In this document: in pieces, positions 46,691 to 59,600 of the stretch
How positions within the stretch are numbered: the stretch's first letter is position 1
Layout: each line of letters opens with the position of its first letter
Source of the DNA: Ectocarpus siliculosus
Lineage: Eukaryota; Sar; Phaeophyceae; Ectocarpales; Ectocarpaceae
Assembly: GCA_000310025.1 (NCBI GenBank)
Contig: FN649759.1
Span: 154,282-218,281 of the forward strand
Length of the DNA stretch: 64,000 nt
Direction of reading: 5' to 3'
Notes under the pieces: model-generated
What the model was told of the DNA's origin: nothing
Seen by the model: only the letters and a program-made list of their open reading frames with translations
The model's database searches: none
Translations under genes and position numbers: made by a program

Positions 46691-48767
46691 GCAAATAAGT
46701 TACAGGAGTGAGTATAGACTAGGAGCGAAAAGACGGCGTTGCCGGGAAAGGGTGCCTACGTACTGTTGTCTATTATCTGCCGCGCACAGGCTTGTATGAA
46801 TAAACGTTGAAATCAACTTCTGTAACTGTACGTCAGGCCCACGACAAGGAAACCAATGGGCGTACTTCCCACCATCTGGTGGAGGGGAACGGTCTCGGGA
46901 ACGTTGTTTGCTCAGTACATTACATTTCCCGGACGAGGATCACATGGAGATGCAGAAAAGTTTGCAGACCGCGGAGAACGCACCCACGTCTTTTGTTCGT
47001 TGCGTAGCGGAGATGTGCACGAGCATGATGCGTGGTTTTGGGGGCAGGGTAGGAGGCGTGGCTCGATCCTCTGGTGGAAACTGGATGACATCACTTGTTC
47101 TTCCCGTCCGGCATCAGCCGATACCTCGGGGAGATCAAACGTTTGCCAGAAACTGCACGAGCCGCGCACAATCACAGTATTGCTCGGGGTGTCAAGGATT
47201 ATCGCTCCGCCCTCAAAAGCGGATGCAGAGAGCGCGCACACAGGGTGACGGGCAAGTGTCACTAATCATCTCCTCGAGCTAGCTGGAATTGTTCGGATCG
47301 CGTGGGTAGTGCACGACTCAGTCGGGTACCGCCCAGAAACCAAGGGCGGCCCCGATCGAACGCGTGGAGACGACTGCGCAGCAGTCACTCACGTGGTCTA
47401 ACCGTTGCGACGGAGAAAAAGAAAACGATCATACCTTATCGTGAGAAATCCGAGTGGACTGGGGATACGACGTCAGACATGTCGCAGGCTTTCAAACACC
47501 TCAGCGGATGGGATTCCACGCTGGCCTCGAACACAACAAACCAAGTCAAGATATAGTGAAAGAAAGCGGACGGATACGAAGTTTCGTGTGGAAACAATCT
47601 GTGTCGGACAAATGTGACCAGCAAAAGTGATTACATGCTCTCTTTGTGCAACGTAATGGGGTGTTTGTGGGCTCCACATACCGTGGTGGTCGATGTATGC
47701 GAGCAAGGCAGCATGAGGGTTCTTGCCGCGTTTGGAAACTGTGCATAGTAGGTCTCCTCAAAAGAAAACATGTTCGCCTAGCCAGCGGCCATATTTCGCG
47801 GCCAGTCTCATATAGCAACGAGGCAATATCTTGGAGGTTGTATTGTACGGTGCAACGAAGATCCTAAAATATCGCAATATGAGCCCTGCTGTGTTTCTCT
47901 CGGGACGTCTTGCTCTATCCGAAAATTCCAACGCACCAACGGAGGTACAGCGGCCAAGGGATGCCTTGCTCCACCCAAATTCGAACGCACCAACGCAGCT
48001 ACAGCGGCCGAAAATAAACGCAGCTTCAGTACCTAACGCACCGGTCGGGCAGAGCGGGGTTACACGTTCCCGTCCCGCGTCACTCCCAGCAAGCCCATCG
48101 CATGCTTCGTTCCGCCTCTATGCGTACACCCTTACACGCCTACTAAATACCCCAGTTCCTCGTTCATGCCTGACGCCTAAACTCTCGCTGCGTTCTTCTT
48201 CACGCCGCGCTCGTATCAGCTTGTACCCAAATTCGAGTTGCGCAGCTGGCTTGTAGCGAGGCGGCCACTGCCGCCGCCGAAGAGCAGGGATCTAACTAAG
48301 AAGAGTGAGACCTGCGCGACAAGGTACTAGGGGCAGCTAGACAGCAAGAACGCCGTGTCGTTCATATCGCCCCGTACACCAGGCCTGAAAAGAAGTAGCG
48401 GATGAAGAACCTGAGGCCACACGCGCTCGCGCAGAGAGGTAGCTAGACAGCAAGAACGCCGTGCTGATCATGTCGACCCGTATACCAGGCCAGCAAAGTA
48501 GTAGCGGATCACGAACCCGAAGCCACACGAAGCAGCCTGCAGCGCCTGCAGTACGCGCGAGTGACGCTTTTCGTCGTGAGGTAAGCTTAGGAAACAAATA
48601 CAGACGAAAGGGTGAAAGAACAAATTCCGAACTCGATGGACAAGAAAGGATGATCTTCACCACAGCATCCCCCCCCCAGGCCCCGACGCCGCCGTCTTGA
48701 GGGTTCCAACACAAGGTTCATAGTCTACCCATTCATGGTTTGAACACCAGAGAACGGAAAAAATCTG
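46691..48767. other. Intergenic stretch without a recognised gene
   Basis: Frames of up to 141 residues on both strands (for example 46,856-47,282 and 47,831-48,256) show no recognisable domain. Short tandem duplications are present: a ~62 bp unit at 47,924-48,012 (CCAACGCACCAACG, ACAGCGGCC) and a ~103 bp unit at 48,335-48,540 (GCTAGACAGCAAGAACGCCG). Confidence 0.55.
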
Positions 48768-51700
48768 CTAACGGGGAACACGAGAGGGGTTAGCAGCAGA
48801 AAGTGTCACCGGCAGCAGCAGGAGAACGTATGTAATGTAGATCGAGGCAACGAAAGCGAAGTCTGCAGGGGCGCATGGCCCCTCGAAAATGATTGTCACA
48901 TATTTCTGTCGATTCGAAATACCCAACGACAAGAAATCCAGCAGTAAATCACACGGGCATGTGTTGAAGGTCACCCACTAAAACCTGTAAAAAGCGGCAT
49001 GGATGAAATGCCAAACATACAACACGACACACAAAATTGAAGATGAAACTGCAGCTATGAACGGATTTTATGCTCGTGGACTGTCAAAATACCGCACACA
49101 TTTTGACAGAGGCAGCCATACAGGCAGCAGCACGCCTGCGAGAGAGATCACCCTCGCTGTACGCCTGTCCCTCCGTCCATCAATCCTTGGTCCACCAACA
49201 ATATCTTCCGCTACTATTCCCTTTCGCCTTACCAGAAGCAGCGTGCAGAGGGATCTCTCTCGCAAAGGTCCGACGACGTGAAGGACGAGGTTGATGAGCG
49301 TCAGGTTGATCACCTCACCGTCTGGACGGACGTCCGCCCCGCACGGAGGGCAAAGGGACACCGACCGAGCAGGCGTAATGAGTCAGCGCAGGTGTTCACG
49401 TTTGCATGTTTGGGGTGTTCAACCCTCCGTATAAGGCCCACTGATACGCAAGATATGGTCTACCACCCCGACACTACAATTCCTCTTGGCCAACCTACAG
49501 CAGTACCAACTCTTGAATCGTAGGTGTCTGTCGCTCAAACCTTAGGGGGCTAGTAGCGTCACCAAAGCAAAAGGGAGAATGAGCCCGAGAGAGTGAGGGA
49601 TAGAGTAGAGAGAAGCGAGAGAGAGCGCGTAGGAAAATATTGGTGCTTCGCTTTCCTCGTACCGGGATATCAGCGCATAAATACCACGATCAGCCAGCGA
49701 GATGTTACGGTACGGGTCGAGGTCAGCGTGTGGGTCTCGCGAAAGGTAGGCCAAACGGCTGGGACAAGCGTTGGGCCCGTTCAAGACATTCTTCGGCGGG
49801 GCGTTTTTTTCTTTCCCGACGGCCGAATCATAAAGGCAGCGTTGCCAGATAGAGTGGGGAAGACACTTCACCGTTGGCACAATCCATGGCATAGCGGCTG
49901 AAGCGGGGGTGGCATGGACTCAATCAACCGCACGACACCCCCCCTCACCCGCGTTTCTCAACTGGGTGGCAACACTGCCCTCGGAACAAAAGCCATATCG
50001 GTGAGTGAGCAAAACAATTTCTGAGGAAAGGGTGAGCGGAACACGGCAATCGGAAAAGGAATTACGCGGAGGCAAGGGGGGGAAGAAGCGTCTCACCTGG
50101 GCCCGATCTAAGGAACTGCCAGACCGGAAACTCGCTCTTGTACGGCATTGTCGACGGCACTAGCAGTCCCTTTTCGGTGTCCATCCTGTTCAAAAGGAGC
50201 GTCGCGCCACAACAACCGCACAACACCCGCCAGGAAGCAAGGCTCAACTTGAGTTGAAGTGCAGTCTCGGGCCGCCGACAGGACGGACGTATGCCGAGCG
50301 GGTACCCCGCATTGGGCGAGTTAATATCTTGCAACGAAAATCATGCAACACATGGTTTGTTTTTCGCTTCGGGGTAGCCTTCGCAGCTAGCCGCCCTAGA
50401 CATGGTCCACGACTGCTGAGAGAACAAGCGCGGTTGGAAACAAAACTATTTCTCAAGTGGTGCACCGTACGCGCTAGTGGCTGAGGAGTCAAAGCCCCCC
50501 CGTCGTTGTAGGGATGCGAGGTGAATGTTCTAACGACTACGGCAGGCACGGCCCCCCACTTGCAGAGCTCCCCTCTCCTTGCCGCCTGGGCAGCATCATC
50601 ATGGACGTAGTTGCACAAACCTAACTCGCTCACAGCCCTGCTATTCAACCAAAATGGACCCAGAGAACTCGCACCTAGGCAGACGATGTCTCGGGCAAGG
50701 CAAAACCTTAAACAGCTGCGGCACCGACAAGAGGAAGTTCGTAACCTGCCAAGAAAAAACGGCCAAAGTCAGACGTACGCAACAAACGAATCCGGTAATA
50801 GGACACGCGAAAAAAAAAAAGATGCGTTGCTCTCGACGCCGTGTTTGGTTGAAATGAACGGGCAGGGAAGGCAAGCAAATCGCGCATCGGACACGACAAC
50901 AAACTGCCGCAGAGACATTGGAAACGGTAGGAATACCGGCGAACGGAGGGCAACCAGATTATGGGCGGGGCTATCGGCACCACAACACAAAACGGCCAGC
51001 AACTACAGAAGAAAAACAAATAACTTACAATTATGATGAATTGCATATCCATCCCGGACCCAAATCTCTGGAAGAGACGGATTTGTTGTGTTTGTTTCAA
51101 GAAAAAAACAGAAAACACGAAACACGCAGCGACGAGACAATGAAAAAAAATAACACCTGGGGCAAGAACATGAGGATGAGAGTTTTGCTGAAGTGGCCAT
51201 GGATGCCGACCACGGCGAATGTCATGCCGGCGAAGTAGCAGTACGTGTCTCCCACGAAAGCGCGCGCCGGGTACCTGGGCGAGAGCAAAGGGAAAGGGAG
51301 GGGGACACCCGCGGCGGAGACTTGTAGGAGTGAATATACTTGTCGTGGAAAAGCGACCACGCGCAACGCCATCAACTTGGCGATATCGCTTCTTCTGCAC
51401 ATAAGAGGGTTGAAACGAGTATGTACATCGACGGCAAGGGCGGAATAGCCGCAAGGGGTGCGCGCCATACGGAAAAACACTAATCGGTACGGAAACAACT
51501 CACGGCGTTATGAACTGGATGAAAACGTAGCCGAGCGTTGTAGCGTCGCTGCGTAGAGCTACGAATGTGGTGCGGGGGGCTAATGGCAAGACCGTTCGTA
51601 TTCGGTAGGGCACGTTTGAGACTGCATGCCAAGGGGCGCCGACAACTGCATCAAGGCGCTGAGACAAAAACAGCTGGACAAGAGTGGGTGTAGAAATTCA

Positions 51701-54700
51701 CCGCAGGAGACCAACATGCTCGAGGCGTGCTTGCAACCAACATATTCCACATACACCATTCGACCAACATCAAACAACAACACCAACGAGTACTTCATAC
51801 TTGTGTTGCATAAGATACCACCCCCCCCCCTGGACCGATTCTCAAAGCTCGAGCGCTTGGCAGCAAAAACGACGACGGTGTCGAAAATGGCGGCATTGGA
51901 ATCGTCTCGTCGAGATCGCTACGAAAACGTACACCGCTTGATATTTTGGCACCCTCGTCATCGTGGAGCAAAATCGAGCTTTGAAAAATCGGTCCAGGGG
52001 GTGTGGAATCAAAATGCAACCCTGTGGTACGTACGTGGTGCGCGCGCGAGGATGTTGAAAGCTCACCAGTTGTACCGGAGGAGCCCGAGCGTGGTCCCGA
52101 TGAACGGCAGCAGGAGCATGGCCGAGAAGGTATGGTTTCCTGCAAACAGGAGAGGGGAGGGTTTCGACATCAAGCACAGGCGTGTTTAGGGCACCACCAG
52201 ACGCGCCGCGGGGTGCGGAAACGGAAAGAAAGGGTGTGTGCACTGCTTTTGCGTGTGTGTGTGTGTGTGTGTGTGTGTGCTTTCCGGGGAGGATCGCGGG
52301 GAAAAAATGCGACAGGGTAGGGTAAAAAAATGTGACAGTCCCGGCAATGACACGTCGCGTACGCCAAACTCAGTCTCTTCATATACGGACGGCCCCAAAA
52401 ATCGGCCCGAGGAGACCTGCGGACCCCCCCCCCTCCCCCCACGAGGACAGCACAGCAAGTGAGAATCTCCCTGTGCAGGCGAACTTGCCCGTATCTCTCC
52501 CACGCCGCAGCTCGTGCATGTTGTGGGCGAGGATCGCGCAGGCGACCACGAAGGACTGCCCGGCCTCCAGCCCGTTGATACCGGCGTAGATGTTGACGGC
52601 GTTCGTGCAGAAGACGGCCAGCAGGCCCATGTACACCATGTACGCCATGCCTGGTTGTGTGGAGCCAGGCCGCCAGGCCCGATCGATCATCGAACAAGCG
52701 AATCAGAGTTAACAAACTGCCTATATGTGAAGCGTTTGGGATGGAGATGGGTGTTCTGCTTGAAGAGCAGTGAGCAAAACAAAATGTCACTAGAACCCCG
52801 ACAGCGTCATGAACAAAATTCAGGGGGAGGGATCCAGCGTTTTCATCCCTGGGCTTCCTCTCGCCCACCCAACCCAGTCAGGACGAGAAACGACGGTTCT
52901 GATATCACACAAACCGCACCGCGCACACAGCTAGCGATGAACTCGCCTAGATCGAGGAGCACCACCCCGCCCAGCTTGCCCGGCACGGTGATCGAAAACA
53001 CCGACGATACCGCTCTCCCCACCAGAGTCAATACGCTGTCGCCCCCTCCTCCTGCTCCGACCGCAACCAGCAGGTGATCCAAAGGCCTGAATCGTTTCGC
53101 CGCGGGAGGGAATCGTCCGCGAAGGGGTTGACCGGCAGCGGCGAACCGGAACTTACTCAGAGCCCTGGCGTAGTATTACCGAACCGCAACTTACCAGGGC
53201 CCTGAATACAGTTTTACCGAGCCGCAACTTATTTCTCTTGCTGAACCGTAGCTTATAAGAACCCTGGCTCAGTTCTTACGTCCCCGGTAACAACTGACGT
53301 GCCGAGGAAGACAAATTATTGCCATGCGTTGGATGCCAGTCGGACACTTTTCACGTATTCAAATCACCTGGGCACGACAATAGATGTGCTGCCGTCGTAA
53401 GCGCAGAGCAGAGGAAGAGTCGCAACAGTAGGAAGCAGAAGCTTGTACCTTCGTGTACGCGCACGGGTGCGGCGTCCAGTCAAAGGAGTGTTTTGCCGGA
53501 AAGAAAGCGAAGACACAATCGACAAGCAAAAGGGTGTACAATGATCACCAACGGACTTATTGTTTTTTCGTGGGATGGAAGTGGGCAAGGTCAGAACAGA
53601 AAGTGATCCGCAAGTTATAGACAGCCGCAGGGGGGCAGAACATCATCAACAACACCAGCGTCACCGTATTAGTACCAACGTCAACATCATCACGTGAAAC
53701 TTTAACACGAACGAGATCAGAACTGCGGCCAGCCACGCCGAAACAGCCGCAAAGCTCTCCCGCCGAGAAAGGCCAAACCACTTCCTTCCAGGGGTACACT
53801 GCAACCGTCAGCGTGAGCATCGAATGAGACAACAACCAGCAACAACAGCAACAACAATAACAGCAGCAACAGCAACAGCAACCCTGCAAAGAAGTGACCC
53901 GTGGTGTCTCACCGCCAGGGGAGGTCAAGAACGTCGTCCGTAAAGCCGAGAAAGGTCATAAAGCATATCGACAGCAGGGCCGACAGATAGTCCACCATCT
54001 GCCCAGAGAACAAAGGAGATGTGCACAAGGTCAGCACAACAAAAACATCATACAACTGCAGAAAGGTGTGTTATTTTGCTACTCTCTCAGCTTGTAACAT
54101 CACTATATATTGCCTTGCGGTCTCATCTGATCTGCTGCAGAAACCCGGTGTTCAGTAAATAAATTCACACACGGAAACCAAATTTCTTTCAGCACGGAAA
54201 ACGATCGTCAAACAATATGGTCTTCTGGCGCAATTCGTTAGCGGAGGCATGAAAAAAAGGAAAAAACAAAAAAAACACTAAATAGGAAAAAACACATTCA
54301 ACCTATGGAGGATACATACCCGCTTCTGAAAGTAAACAATATGGAACTGACTCGAGTCTTTGCATGAACGGCACACCCGCGGGAATGATCGTACGGTCTG
54401 TCAGGAAGCGATACCCACTGGAGTAAAGGGGACCCGTGAGCCGAGTGAAAACATATTCAACGGAAAATAAAGTCTATGCCATGGTCTCACAAGGCAGGCA
54501 AGGCAAGCGGACGGTTAGTTCGTTCGCCTCTCCCCCGCCCCCGAAGCACTCTCTGAAACTCTGACACCCTCCCCCGCAATGCTGAACAAGCCACATCTAC
54601 CCTCTCGCACCTTGTGGCACCTTGTCAACGGAGTTCTGCCCTGCGACAGGTGCAACGTAACCCCCCCCCCCCATCCCACTTCTAGTACCAGCACTGTGAC

Positions 54701-56122
54701 CCCCACCCCTCGCGTCTGCCTTCTTTACCCACCTTGTCAGAGGAATCCCTGCCGTAGAAGAGCTGTAAGATCACCACGCAGATGAGGAACATCGTCCCCG
54801 CGATGACTCCAGTGCCTTCCGGACTGTTCCTCAGAAAAATAAAAGAAACGATTCAGCAAGGGATGCCGAAAGCAAAGTCAAGAGAGCATACCATAAATAT
54901 ATCCGACTGTGGTGATATCTCGAACGCGTAGTCTTTCTTTGACTATATGTAACGGGTAGTCTCTCTTTGACTATTACGTATATTTCCTGACCTAAAATTT
55001 CAACACATAGAACGCGGTGCGTACCAAAGATGCTGTCGTCACCGTTGAATGTATGATTGCTGCGTCTTGAATAACACGCCTGAACCCTGACACATAGCCA
55101 CTCGCAAACACATATACGCACCATCTGTTATAAATGGTGTGTGCACATCCTCAGGGAGTGGTACGTCCTACGGTAAAAATCGCACGCAATGGATTAATGT
55201 TCTAGTGTTGCGCCTTGTTTTGGTGAAGGCATAGCACGAGCATTCGAGTCCCTGGGGTATTTCGGACCAGCTCGGGGGAAGAGTCCATCTTTTCCGTGGA
55301 CAACAACCTCTCGGATGGTACTGTTACGATCATCTCCACAGCTCGCAAGGAACACATGGTCTGTTGTCAAGCAAGGTAGGCTACTGGATCCCTAACCAAC
55401 ACATCGTGTTATTGGAAGCCCACCACGCAAAAATACCGTGGCACCTACTTGACAAAAATTCCGTCACGGCGTTTGAGGAAAGGCGAAAACGATACACCAT
55501 GCGTTCCACACGTCGAAACTTTCACAACAGCAAAAGCCGTGTGCATGCATGCATCCCTGCGGTGGAATTTACGGGGAACACGTGGCCCCTCGTCCCTGCA
55601 GAGCACGGACAAGTGTGATGGCCGGGCACGACTACTGTACCTACTGACGATTCGATGCACTGCTACCGCTGCCGCACTCAGCATCATTTTCTCTGTACGT
55701 GAGGTGGACGATGGCATAGCCACGACCGAACAGCGGTGCGTGATCTACATATCGACGCGAACGCTGAGAGCAGCACCGGCAGATATGTAGGTATCCAGGG
55801 GCTGCTCCCATGAGTGCGAGACTGTATCGTGCACGCGGAGACCTGATCACAACTTTGCGGTCCCAACCACTCACATTTCTTTCTCGGCAGACGCGGTGCC
55901 CTTCTTGCACAGGTCCTTGCCCGTAAGCCCGCTCCTAGCCAGGAAGGGAGTGAACGTCGGGAGCACGTAGATCGTGGCCACATACCCCAGCGTCGCCAGA
56001 GCCGCGCTAGCTTGAAGCTGCCCGCGCGCACTCCGGTCTTCGATCTGGCCGAACAGTGCTAAGGACGGCAGAATCGATGCCGCTACCAGTAGCTGGCCGG
56101 GGACGCGCCCCCGTCTGGCCAT
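48768..56122 (-). CDS. ALG7: UDP-GlcNAc:dolichyl-phosphate GlcNAc-1-phosphotransferase
   Basis: Multi-pass ER membrane enzyme that starts N-glycan assembly by moving GlcNAc-1-P from UDP-GlcNAc to dolichyl phosphate (DPAGT1; tunicamycin target). Exons: 55,875-56,122, 54,733-54,829, 53,913-53,998, 52,947-53,086, 52,504-52,650, 52,067-52,139, 51,157-51,274, 50,675-50,745, 50,097-50,185 and 49,233-49,321. Phases match from exon 1 through 50,097. Family motifs: [10 protein letters not shown] (residues about 135-144), [20 protein letters not shown] (about 199-218, Asn210), [15 protein letters not shown] with Asp273, and PCPRHRLPR (about 319-327). [20 protein letters not shown] near the end matches the family C-terminus. 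One small exon before 49,321 is unplaced, and the last exon (candidate 48,768-48,881, LLLLP-rich) is uncertain. The expected length is about 400 residues. The start ATG is the first before [16 protein letters not shown]. Confidence 0.93.
50470..50560 (-). repeat. Fragment of the G-rich dispersed repeat in an ALG7 intron
   Basis: The complement carries GCCGTAGTCGTT and CCTCGCATCCCTACAA, matching 7,910-7,955 and 8,445-8,485 of the U1 insertion. It lies between ALG7 exons at 50,185 and 50,675. Confidence 0.6.
52252..52280. repeat. (GT)n microsatellite
   Basis: About 14 GT dinucleotides in the ALG7 intron between 52,139 and 52,504. Confidence 0.9.
52651..52946 (-). other. ALG7 intron with GC-AG borders
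   Basis: The exon before it ends CTCGATCTAG and the intron starts GCGAGT; the acceptor is ACAACCAG. Joining there gives LDLG followed by [13 protein letters not shown] with matching phase, the same spacing as the LDLG[13 protein letters not shown] stretch of the family. No GT donor nearby gives an equivalent product. Confidence 0.8.
53147..53275. repeat. Degenerate ~57-bp tandem repeat in an ALG7 intron
   Basis: Three units around ACCGAACCGCAACTTACCAG and CCCTG. Non-coding. Confidence 0.7.
53822..53885. repeat. CAA/CAG microsatellite beside an ALG7 splice donor
   Basis: Imperfect CAACAG repeats begin about 20 bp inside the intron that follows the exon at 53,913-53,998. Confidence 0.85.
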
Positions 56123-56563
56123 CGTTGGGGGTAGAGATCTATGTGTGAGATCCTAGAAAGCGGGAGCGGTGTATCCTACAAAAAAGGCCTGTGGCGAATG
56201 CGGCGCAATTGCTGCGGACGATCGCACAATCGTTTTGCTGCACGGACGAGGGTCCACAGCAACAGTCCTCCGGGGCAACTCTTGCCACAAATATAAGGCC
56301 AAAGATTGGTGCAAGCTTTGGGTGTGTGTTGGCTCCTTGGTTGGGCGTGTATTCGCGGTAGGACACTGCTGTGTCTCACCATCGACCTTGGCCAGGGGGG
56401 GCAACGGGAACTGAAACGTTTGGTCCAAGGGACGTGCGTATTTCATCCGGCGGGCCGCCATCCCGGCAGAGACACCTGGTGACCTGCCGGGGCGGCGAGG
56501 CCTAGCAGTGCAGGGCTTAGAGCAGTGAGATTTAGGGATGCTGTAGGTGACTAGGGGGCGCGT

Positions 56564-56601
<38 letters not shown>

Positions 56602-56668
56602 TTGATCAGCAGCAGTAGTTGTGGCAGTAGCGGGTTGAGAACCTCGTCCCAGACATATCGCAACACTA
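56123..56668. promoter_or_regulatory. Divergent intergenic region between ALG7 and PSMB5, with (GA)n tract
   Basis: The 546 bp between the ALG7 start codon and the proposed first exon of the beta-5 gene. It contains a (GA)n tract at 56,563-56,600, which could act as a GAGA-type promoter element or be a plain microsatellite. A shared promoter is inferred from the head-to-head layout only. Confidence 0.5.
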
Positions 56669-59600
56669 ATGGCGTATTTACCCGCACAGAGAAGACGACG
56701 CCCGCAGCATCACCATCATGACAGCAGCAGTGCAACCGGACGACGGACACGGCGTCTCACCGTGGTCCTACTCGCGCTCTTCTCTGTAAACGCCACCACC
56801 GCCACTGCTCATACACCGTCGGTGCCCTTTTCACCCGGCGGTAGCAGTATCTTCCAGGGTGTTGGCGACAATTCTCCCCTGGCGCGCACGATGAAGGGGG
56901 CTGCTGGATCGGCTAGGATGGCGGGTAGGGCAGGTACGGTACAGACTTGTACGGTGGACCGCACACAGCAAAGGATAGGGGGGCTCTAGTGCTCTGCCGC
57001 AGAGAACGTAGCTGGTTCTTGAGTTTTGCACCGTACCGGCAAAGCGTAGGGACCGAGGAGGCCGGCCGACTGTGCGTGTGTTGCGGGAAGTCTTGCACTG
57101 GCTCTTTCGGCTCGCTCGCGTCTTGCGGTCCCGGATCACGACAAGGCTACCGACAGGCAGCAGTCACCGACCCTACGCGTCACAGCACTTTCTTTTTTTC
57201 TGCGGGGATGTGCATGCTAGCTCGAAAACTTCGAGTGTTGATGATTATGTACGGATACTGATCGGGTGTGGCTGGGGAAGGTCGAGTGCTTGTCTTGGGA
57301 GTGTCGAGTGTTTCCCGTTCTCTCCGCCGGATATTGATCGGGTGCGGGCTTGCCAGACCATCGCGCAACCTCCGGAATTGTCTCGTTCTCCCGTGCAAAG
57401 GCTTCGTACGCATGCGGAAGAGCCCGTCCATCAAGGACAGCCTGGGACTCCTACTGTGCGGTGGCGCTATAGCCGAGTAGCTGTCATGAACCAGTGACTT
57501 TTGTAGTGACGCTGACCGCGGTGTCTCGACAACTTCTGTCATTGGATCATTGGCCTTTCGAGCCTGATCAATAGTGGCAGGCTACCGCCGCAATCAATCT
57601 TCTCCATTAAATCAGTCTGCCGGTGACCTCTCCGCCAACCATTCCCGAGCCTCCTCGAAGGTATCGACACGTACGTCAAATGCCCGCCCCGTGTATGTGC
57701 CTCTTCAGGAGGAGGGGACCCTTACACGGTGGCGGCGCCGGGGGCGGAGCCCCTCAAGCTGAGCCACGGCACGACGACGGTAGCGCTCGTGTGCGACGGC
57801 GGCGTGATAGCGGCGGTGGACTCTCGCGCCAGCATGGGCTCTTTCGTGGGCTCCCGCACGACTCAGAAGGCGAGGCTTGGAGAGGGTGGTGGTACTGTCG
57901 TTGCGGCGGCGAGATGAAGGGAACTTGAGGGACGGGGCGAATGAGCTCGGAATGCCAGAAAATATACATCGTAAGACACGGAAATACTACCCGTTCGAGA
58001 AAAAAGCACAGTCGAAGGGGATGTGCTGAAGTCTTGTATATGATCGTCGGGAAAAGTTGCGCCTAGCTATCGTTGTTTTTCGCTTCGAAGTGGGGCTTCG
58101 GATGGGTGTGAACGAGATGGGTCTCTTGACAAGATGTTTCTTTTTCATCACACCGCCGAATCGACATCGTTTCCCGACGAAGAGTATCGGGTCAGGTGGA
58201 TCATGGGCTCGGGACAAACGAGAAATGGTTCGAGGTGGGCGGGGGGGGAGATTTGTACGGGGTTGCACCGGCGCATGGTCGGTTGCAGGCTTGGCGATTG
58301 CTTAGCAACCAGTGATCGCGGGGGTGCCGGAGAGCACCAGTTGCGGTAGACCCTCAAGAGGTTCGTATAGCGGAGTTGGTTCCCTGTCCCCCACTGGTGC
58401 TGAACTTGCTTTACTTCAGCGATGGTTGGCGTACCCGGTAGCAGCGGTTCGACACCCCCAAGGCGGAGCTATCTCGTGGAGATGTCGTACAACTGTGGGA
58501 CGAGAAAATTAATATTCGCCATTTATGCGTATCCACGATGTGTTTTGCGACGCTTGCCATGCACTTGCTCCGGTGCTGTGTCGTCATGATTGTTTTCGTT
58601 CCCACTTTGTGCCTTGGAAAGCACTCTCTGACTCAAGGCTCTAAGTCGATCCCCGGCTGACGGGGTGTTTGTATCTATCGCACACAGGTCATTCCAGTGT
58701 CGCAGCATATCCTTGGCACCATGGCCGGGGGAGCGGCAGATTGCACCTTCTGGCTGCGATACTTGGGCATGCAGGTGAGGAGCTAGCTCGCTTGGCCCCT
58801 CTTCGAACCTGCTTTAAACATGGTTTTTGTGAATCCAAGTTACATGAAATCGTGTTTGGTGAGCGAGAACGATGCAGCACACATTTTCTAGGAAATGTCT
58901 CGGGTGTTTTTTTCGGATAAATACCCTCCGAAGCCTTTCCCCACCAGCGGGACACTAGTACGTACTTTTGATACGGCCAAAGAACTTCAATAGTTCTGAA
59001 CTTAGTGGAGAGTAGCCGTTGGCAGTGTCTCGTTCGCCAGAACTTCAGTCGCTCGCAATAAACGGGGACAACCCCGCTCTTGCCTAAATCCCCTGCTGGC
59101 TGTGCGAATGAAAACACAGACATGCTCCGTGCTGGCCTAGGAGTACGTAGGTTTTACAAAAGGTTGTCGCATACATGACCACGTGTACACCTCCCCCCCC
59201 CGCCATGTCGCCAACACGCACTTATCGCGTGAATCCCCATCTCGCAATTTAGGCCAAGGTTTTCGAAGACCGAAATGGGTTCCAAATGCCTGTCGCCACA
59301 GCAGCGCGGGTGCTCGCGGACGCTCTCCTGGGCCAGAGAGGGAAGGGGCTATCGGTGGGCACGATGATCATGGGACACGACAGGGGCAACAGAGACAGCA
59401 GCGGCAGGGGTAGTGTCAGCGGCGGAAATCAAGGCGGAGGGCAGCTGTTTTATGTGGACAGTGACGGTGCAAGGGTGAAGGGACGGTACTTCTCTGTGGG
59501 GTGAGAGAGACGGGCTGGACGTCGGTTTGTGTTTTTTGGCAACCCCGCCTTGTCAAACGATGACCACAGCCGTTGGTTTTGTGTGCTTCTCGAGCTTACA

